The position numbers were made by a program, and so were the translations under genes. Positions 6,537 through 8,701 of a stretch of DNA of 8,701 nucleotides are shown piece by piece (position 1 is the stretch's first letter; each line of letters opens with the position of its first letter). Under the pieces are notes generated by a model. It worked only from the letters and a program-made list of their open reading frames with translations. It had not been told where the DNA came from and searched no databases. The DNA comes from Oscillospiraceae bacterium (lineage in GTDB: Bacteria > Bacillota > Clostridia > Oscillospirales > Ruminococcaceae): positions 1 through 8,701 of the forward strand of contig JAQXFT010000024.1 of assembly GCA_029005335.1 (NCBI GenBank). Direction: 5' to 3'.

Positions 6537-6618
6537 GCGAGTGTGCTGGAATAGGCAGACAGGCACGTTTGAGGGGCGTGTGTCAACCGACGTATGGGTT
6601 CAAGTCCCATCACTCGCA
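6537..6618 (+). tRNA. tRNA-Leu(GAG)
   Basis: This is a class II tRNA with a long variable arm. The acceptor stem is GCGAGTG (6537-6543) with CACTCGC (6611-6617) and discriminator A6618. The anticodon stem is CACGT/GCGTG around loop TTGAGGG, giving anticodon GAG at 6571-6573, which reads CUC and CUU. The T arm is ATGGG-TTCAAGT-CCCAT. The CCA end is not encoded. It is the first gene behind the strong promoter, 9 bases before tRNA-Gly. Confidence 0.95.
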
Positions 6619-6627
6619 TTACAAAAT

Positions 6628-6700
<73 letters not shown>

Positions 6701-6701
<1 letters not shown>

Positions 6702-6722
6702 GTGGTTTTTTACCACTTTTTT
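6701..6722 (+). terminator. Terminator-like hairpin inside the tRNA array
   Basis: AGTGGT (6701-6706) and ACCACT (6712-6717) form a 6-bp stem around five T bases, followed by a T-run to 6722. The shape is that of an intrinsic terminator, though with a short stem. It sits between tRNA-Gly and tRNA-Arg, with only three bases left before tRNA-Arg and no visible promoter for the last two tRNAs. It could be a partial terminator setting tRNA ratios, or a processing signal. Confidence 0.6.
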
Positions 6723-6725
6723 AAT

Positions 6726-6799
6726 GCGCCTTTAACTCAGCTGGATAGAGTAACTGCCTTCTAAGCAGTAAGCCATTGGTTCGAGTCCAATAAGGCGCG
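6726..6799 (+). tRNA. tRNA-Arg(TCT)
   Basis: The acceptor stem is GCGCCTT (6726-6732) with AAGGCGC (6792-6798), discriminator G6799. The anticodon stem is ACTGC/GCAGT around loop CTTCTAA, giving TCT at 6760-6762, which reads AGA and AGG. The T arm is ATTGG-TTCGAGT-CCAAT. CCA is not encoded. It lies just behind the hairpin and T-run at 6701-6722. Confidence 0.95.
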
Positions 6800-6807
6800 T
6801 ATTATCT

Positions 6808-6882
6808 GGTGGGTATAGCTTAGTTGGTTAAAGCGTCGGATTGTGGTCCCGAAGACCGTGAGTTCGAATCTCACTATCCACC
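6808..6882 (+). tRNA. tRNA-His(GTG)
   Basis: The acceptor stem is GTGGGTA (6809-6815) with TATCCAC (6875-6881). An extra G at 6808 faces discriminator C6882, the G-1:C73 pair that identifies tRNA-His. The anticodon loop is TTGTGGT with GTG at 6843-6845. The anticodon stem TCGGA/CCCGA has an A-C mismatch at its base (positions 31 and 39), where an A-T pair is usual. The T arm is GTGAG-TTCGAAT-CTCAC. CCA is not encoded. Confidence 0.94.
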
Positions 6883-6891
6883 CTTTGAAGT

Positions 6892-6916
6892 TCCGGATTT
6901 TATATCCGGATTTTTT
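6892..6916 (+). terminator. Terminator of the tRNA array
   Basis: TCCGGAT (6892-6898) and ATCCGGA (6904-6910) form a 7-bp stem around five bases, followed by six T bases (6911-6916). It begins 9 bases after tRNA-His. Confidence 0.9.
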
Positions 6917-6926
6917 ATTATATAAT

Positions 6927-6956
6927 AAAAAAATCGGGCTTCATCTGCCCGATTTT
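6927..6956 (-). terminator. Terminator of the epimerase gene, probably bidirectional
   Basis: ATCGGGC (6933-6939) pairs with GCCCGAT (6947-6953) around seven bases. On the minus strand a long T-run follows (6927-6932), just past the leftward epimerase stop. On the plus strand TTTTCT follows, so it can also stop transcription from the tRNA side. Confidence 0.9.
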
Positions 6957-7916
6957 CTATTTTGTATTATGTATATCCCATCTGAATGACGATACAAGCT
7001 TTAAAGCCTTGTTATTGTCAAGCATATTGTTATAAAGAAAAGTTGACCAGTCAAGATAACGGTAATTTTCCTTTTCTTCCTTATTTCTTGCAACCTTTCT
7101 TATAAGGCTTGAAATTCCGGAAGATTTTATAGCAGATTTCTGAATAACCGGTCCGAGACGGTGATTAGTTTTCATAAATGTAATTATATCCGATGCCGTT
7201 GTAAGATTTTTGTCGCTTACATTATATATTCCCGTAAATTTAGGCTCATCGGCACTTCTTATAAAGCAGAGTATGAAGTCAACAAGATTATGCACACAGC
7301 AGAACTGAAAGCCATACTGACCTGTTCCGTATACAAAATTTGTATTGTCCTTAGGGTCAGTAATTTTTACTATGAGATTTTCATAGTAATTTTTTGTATA
7401 TACAGGAGCAACACGACATATACAGCATATTGTACCCTTATGTTCTTTAAGTTCCCTTGCAAATTCCTTTTCACTTTCAAGTTTCATAACGGCATAATTT
7501 GAAACAGGTTTCAGGGCATCATCTTCCCTTATAGGTTCTCTTGAATCAACAAGTTTATAAACCTGTGATGTACTTATCATAACTATTTTTTTTACCTCTG
7601 CCTCAAAAGCAAGCTTATATATAAATTCATCGAAATTACGGCTTATATTCATTTCGGTTTCTGTTATAACAGCTCCGAAATCATTATCAACAGTACATGC
7701 AAGATGAACAAGGGCATCTACCTTATTTTCAGTAATGATTCTCTCAATAGTTTCCTTATTGGTAATATCCGCTCTGATAAACTTAAAATTCGGATTATCC
7801 TCAATATCACAGGGAGAATTATCCGTTCCCACAACAGCAGTGTTATGGGAAAGAAGTCCTTCGCAGACTGCTTTTCCGATAAGTCCCGACGCGCCTGTTA
7901 CCAATACGTTTCTCAT
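6957..7916 (-). CDS. NAD-dependent epimerase/dehydratase (extended SDR) family protein
   Basis: This 319-residue protein has the extended short-chain dehydrogenase/reductase fold, which acts mostly on nucleotide-sugars. VTGASGLIG (6-14) is the Rossmann TGxxGxxG loop, and Asp32 ends the second strand in a position that favours NAD. The catalytic residues are in ISTSQVY (114-120; Ser115, Thr116, Ser117) and YAVMK (Tyr141, Lys145). The region PVSNYAVMKLESEKE (137-151) is typical of the family. The C-terminal part (about 170-319) is the variable substrate domain, so the sugar cannot be named. The ATG at 7916 has AAGGAGG 7 bases upstream. It stands alone between a predicted promoter (7992-8020) and a terminator just past its stop, with no polysaccharide gene directly beside it. 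Confidence 0.88.
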   Translation of the reverse strand: MRNVLVTGASGLIGKAVCEGLLSHNTAVVGTDNSPCDIEDNPNFKFIRADITNKETIERIITENKVDALVHLACTVDNDFGAVITETEMNISRNFDEFIYKLAFEAEVKKIVMISTSQVYKLVDSREPIREDDALKPVSNYAVMKLESEKEFARELKEHKGTICCICRVAPVYTKNYYENLIVKITDPKDNTNFVYGTGQYGFQFCCVHNLVDFILCFIRSADEPKFTGIYNVSDKNLTTASDIITFMKTNHRLGPVIQKSAIKSSGISSLIRKVARNKEEKENYRYLDWSTFLYNNMLDNNKALKLVSSFRWDIHNTK

Positions 7917-7991
7917 TTCTGTCCCTCCTTATTCACACACCCGCATGAAATACAAATCACAGCTCACTGAGAGCCTAATACTATATTATAT

Positions 7992-8020
7992 ATTATACAC
8001 TATCCCACTCTGCATTTCAC
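7992..8020 (-). promoter_or_regulatory. Promoter of the epimerase gene
   Basis: On the minus strand TATAAT (7992-7997) is perfect, and GTGAAA (8015-8020) is a fair -35 (4 of 6) with a 17-base spacer. It would start near 7985 and leave a leader of about 70 bases. Confidence 0.6.
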
Positions 8021-8061
8021 ACAAAAATTTATAATATTTTATGACAGAATTGAAAATTCTA

Positions 8062-8090
8062 TTGAAATTTCCGCGAAACCATGATATAAT
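8062..8090 (+). promoter_or_regulatory. Promoter of the radical SAM gene, with possible leaderless start
   Basis: TTGAAA (8062-8067) and an extended -10 TGATATAAT (8082-8090) are separated by 17 bases between the hexamers. The expected start is near 8096-8098, and the ATG begins at 8098. There is no ribosome binding site between them. A 6-base inverted repeat (AGAATT 8046-8051, AATTCT 8055-8060) lies just upstream of the -35 and could be an operator. Confidence 0.7.
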
Positions 8091-8097
8091 AAATAAC

Positions 8098-8701
8098 ATG
8101 AGTACAAAAATCGACAATAATCCTTATTTCTGCGTCGGCGGAGGAAAGCGCTATCTTACGCAGAATCATATGCTGCGGGAGCGTTTCGGCTGCAAGGTCA
8201 TGAAGATATCCTTAAACGCAGGCTTTACCTGTCCGAATATCGACGGTACAAAGGGTACAGGCGGCTGCACCTACTGCTCCGAGGGCAGCGGCACCTTTGC
8301 GGGTGACCCGGAAAAATCCATTACCGAGCAGTTTTACGAAGTCCGTCGCAAAATGAACGAAAAATGGAGCAGCGGAAAATATATCCCCTATTTTCAGGCC
8401 AATACCAATACCTATGGTCCTTTGGATAAGATTAGGAAAATGACCGAGGAGGCGCTGTCTCTGCCGGACGTGTGCGGACTGGCGATATCTACCCGTCCTG
8501 ACTGTATATCCGAGGAGACCGCAGACTATCTGGCAGAGCTGTCAGATAAGACCTATCTCACCGTTGAACTGGGGCTCCAGACTATCCATGACGAAACTGC
8601 CATTAGGATAAACCGATGTCATACCTACGCGGATTTTCTTGCAGGCTATGAAAAGCTTCATTCACGGGGGATAAATATCTGCGTCCACATCATTGACGGG
8701 C
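8098..8701 (+). CDS. Radical SAM protein, YhcC/TIGR01212 family (partial, runs off the window)
   Basis: The first 201 residues are visible and the frame is open at the window end. KRYLTQNHMLRERFGCKVMKIS and the following residues (17-60) match the start of the YhcC-like family. Cys45, Cys57 and Cys60 in CPN...GGCTYC form the Cx11Cx2C site for the SAM-binding [4Fe-4S] cluster. Further family-like stretches are YFQANTNTYGP (98-108), ISTRPDCIS (130-138) and ELGLQTIHD (157-165). The reaction of the family is not well defined, though it is related to Elp3-type radical SAM domains. The ATG at 8098 is chosen because residues 17-30 are conserved and there is no better upstream start, but it has no ribosome binding site. 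By hand count, 8161-8700 is about 51% GC, against about 33-42% in sample 60-base lines of neighbouring genes. Confidence 0.88.
   Translation, partial: MSTKIDNNPYFCVGGGKRYLTQNHMLRERFGCKVMKISLNAGFTCPNIDGTKGTGGCTYCSEGSGTFAGDPEKSITEQFYEVRRKMNEKWSSGKYIPYFQANTNTYGPLDKIRKMTEEALSLPDVCGLAISTRPDCISEETADYLAELSDKTYLTVELGLQTIHDETAIRINRCHTYADFLAGYEKLHSRGINICVHIIDG

Noticed and set aside
7161..8034. Rightward open frames opposite the epimerase gene and its promoter
   Set aside because: They are antisense to a well-supported SDR gene; none has a promoter, ribosome binding site or recognisable domain.

Overview
The window looks like chromosomal DNA from a low-GC Gram-positive gut or rumen bacterium, most likely a Clostridia member near Ruminococcus/Oscillospiraceae. 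This is an inference from the AT-rich intergenic DNA, strong GGAGG ribosome binding sites, textbook TTGACA/TATAAT promoters, short hairpin plus T-run terminators, and the presence of RNase Y. It is not based on a database match.

Layout. Positions 1-3380 belong to a leftward unit: rny (RNase Y, 3153-1567), then a 26-nt palindromic terminator, then a Wzy/WaaL-like polytopic membrane protein (1503-100). A further leftward promoter at 19-47 points out of the window. Rny and a rightward pair diverge from a roughly 50-bp promoter-to-promoter region. The rightward pair is an ArsR/SmtB-type metal-sensor regulator (3496-3861) and a metal-dependent amidohydrolase (3870-4664). A second rightward unit has its own extended -10 promoter and encodes a CPBP/Abi-type membrane protein with degraded catalytic motifs (4742-5908), then tadA (tRNA adenosine deaminase, TTG start, 5928-6407). 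A tRNA array follows behind a near-perfect promoter: Leu(GAG), Gly(TCC), an internal hairpin/T-run, Arg(TCT), His(GTG) and a terminator. An NAD-dependent epimerase/dehydratase (7916-6957) converges on the array, separated from it by back-to-back terminators. At the right edge a radical SAM protein of the YhcC/TIGR01212 type starts at 8098 and runs out of the window. It is clearly more GC-rich than its neighbours, and its promoter sits so close to the ATG that the mRNA may be leaderless.

Functional picture. Most of the window is RNA metabolism (RNase Y, TadA, four tRNAs) mixed with short envelope or metabolic units. I see no transposase, integrase, phage, CRISPR or obvious defence or biosynthetic cluster. 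The items most worth a second look are a CPBP homologue that keeps only one of the four expected active-site residues, an ArsR sensor with both classical metal sites but no metal transporter beside it, three nested start codons behind the single rny ribosome binding site, the terminator-like hairpin inside the tRNA array, and the composition shift with a probable leaderless start at the radical SAM gene.
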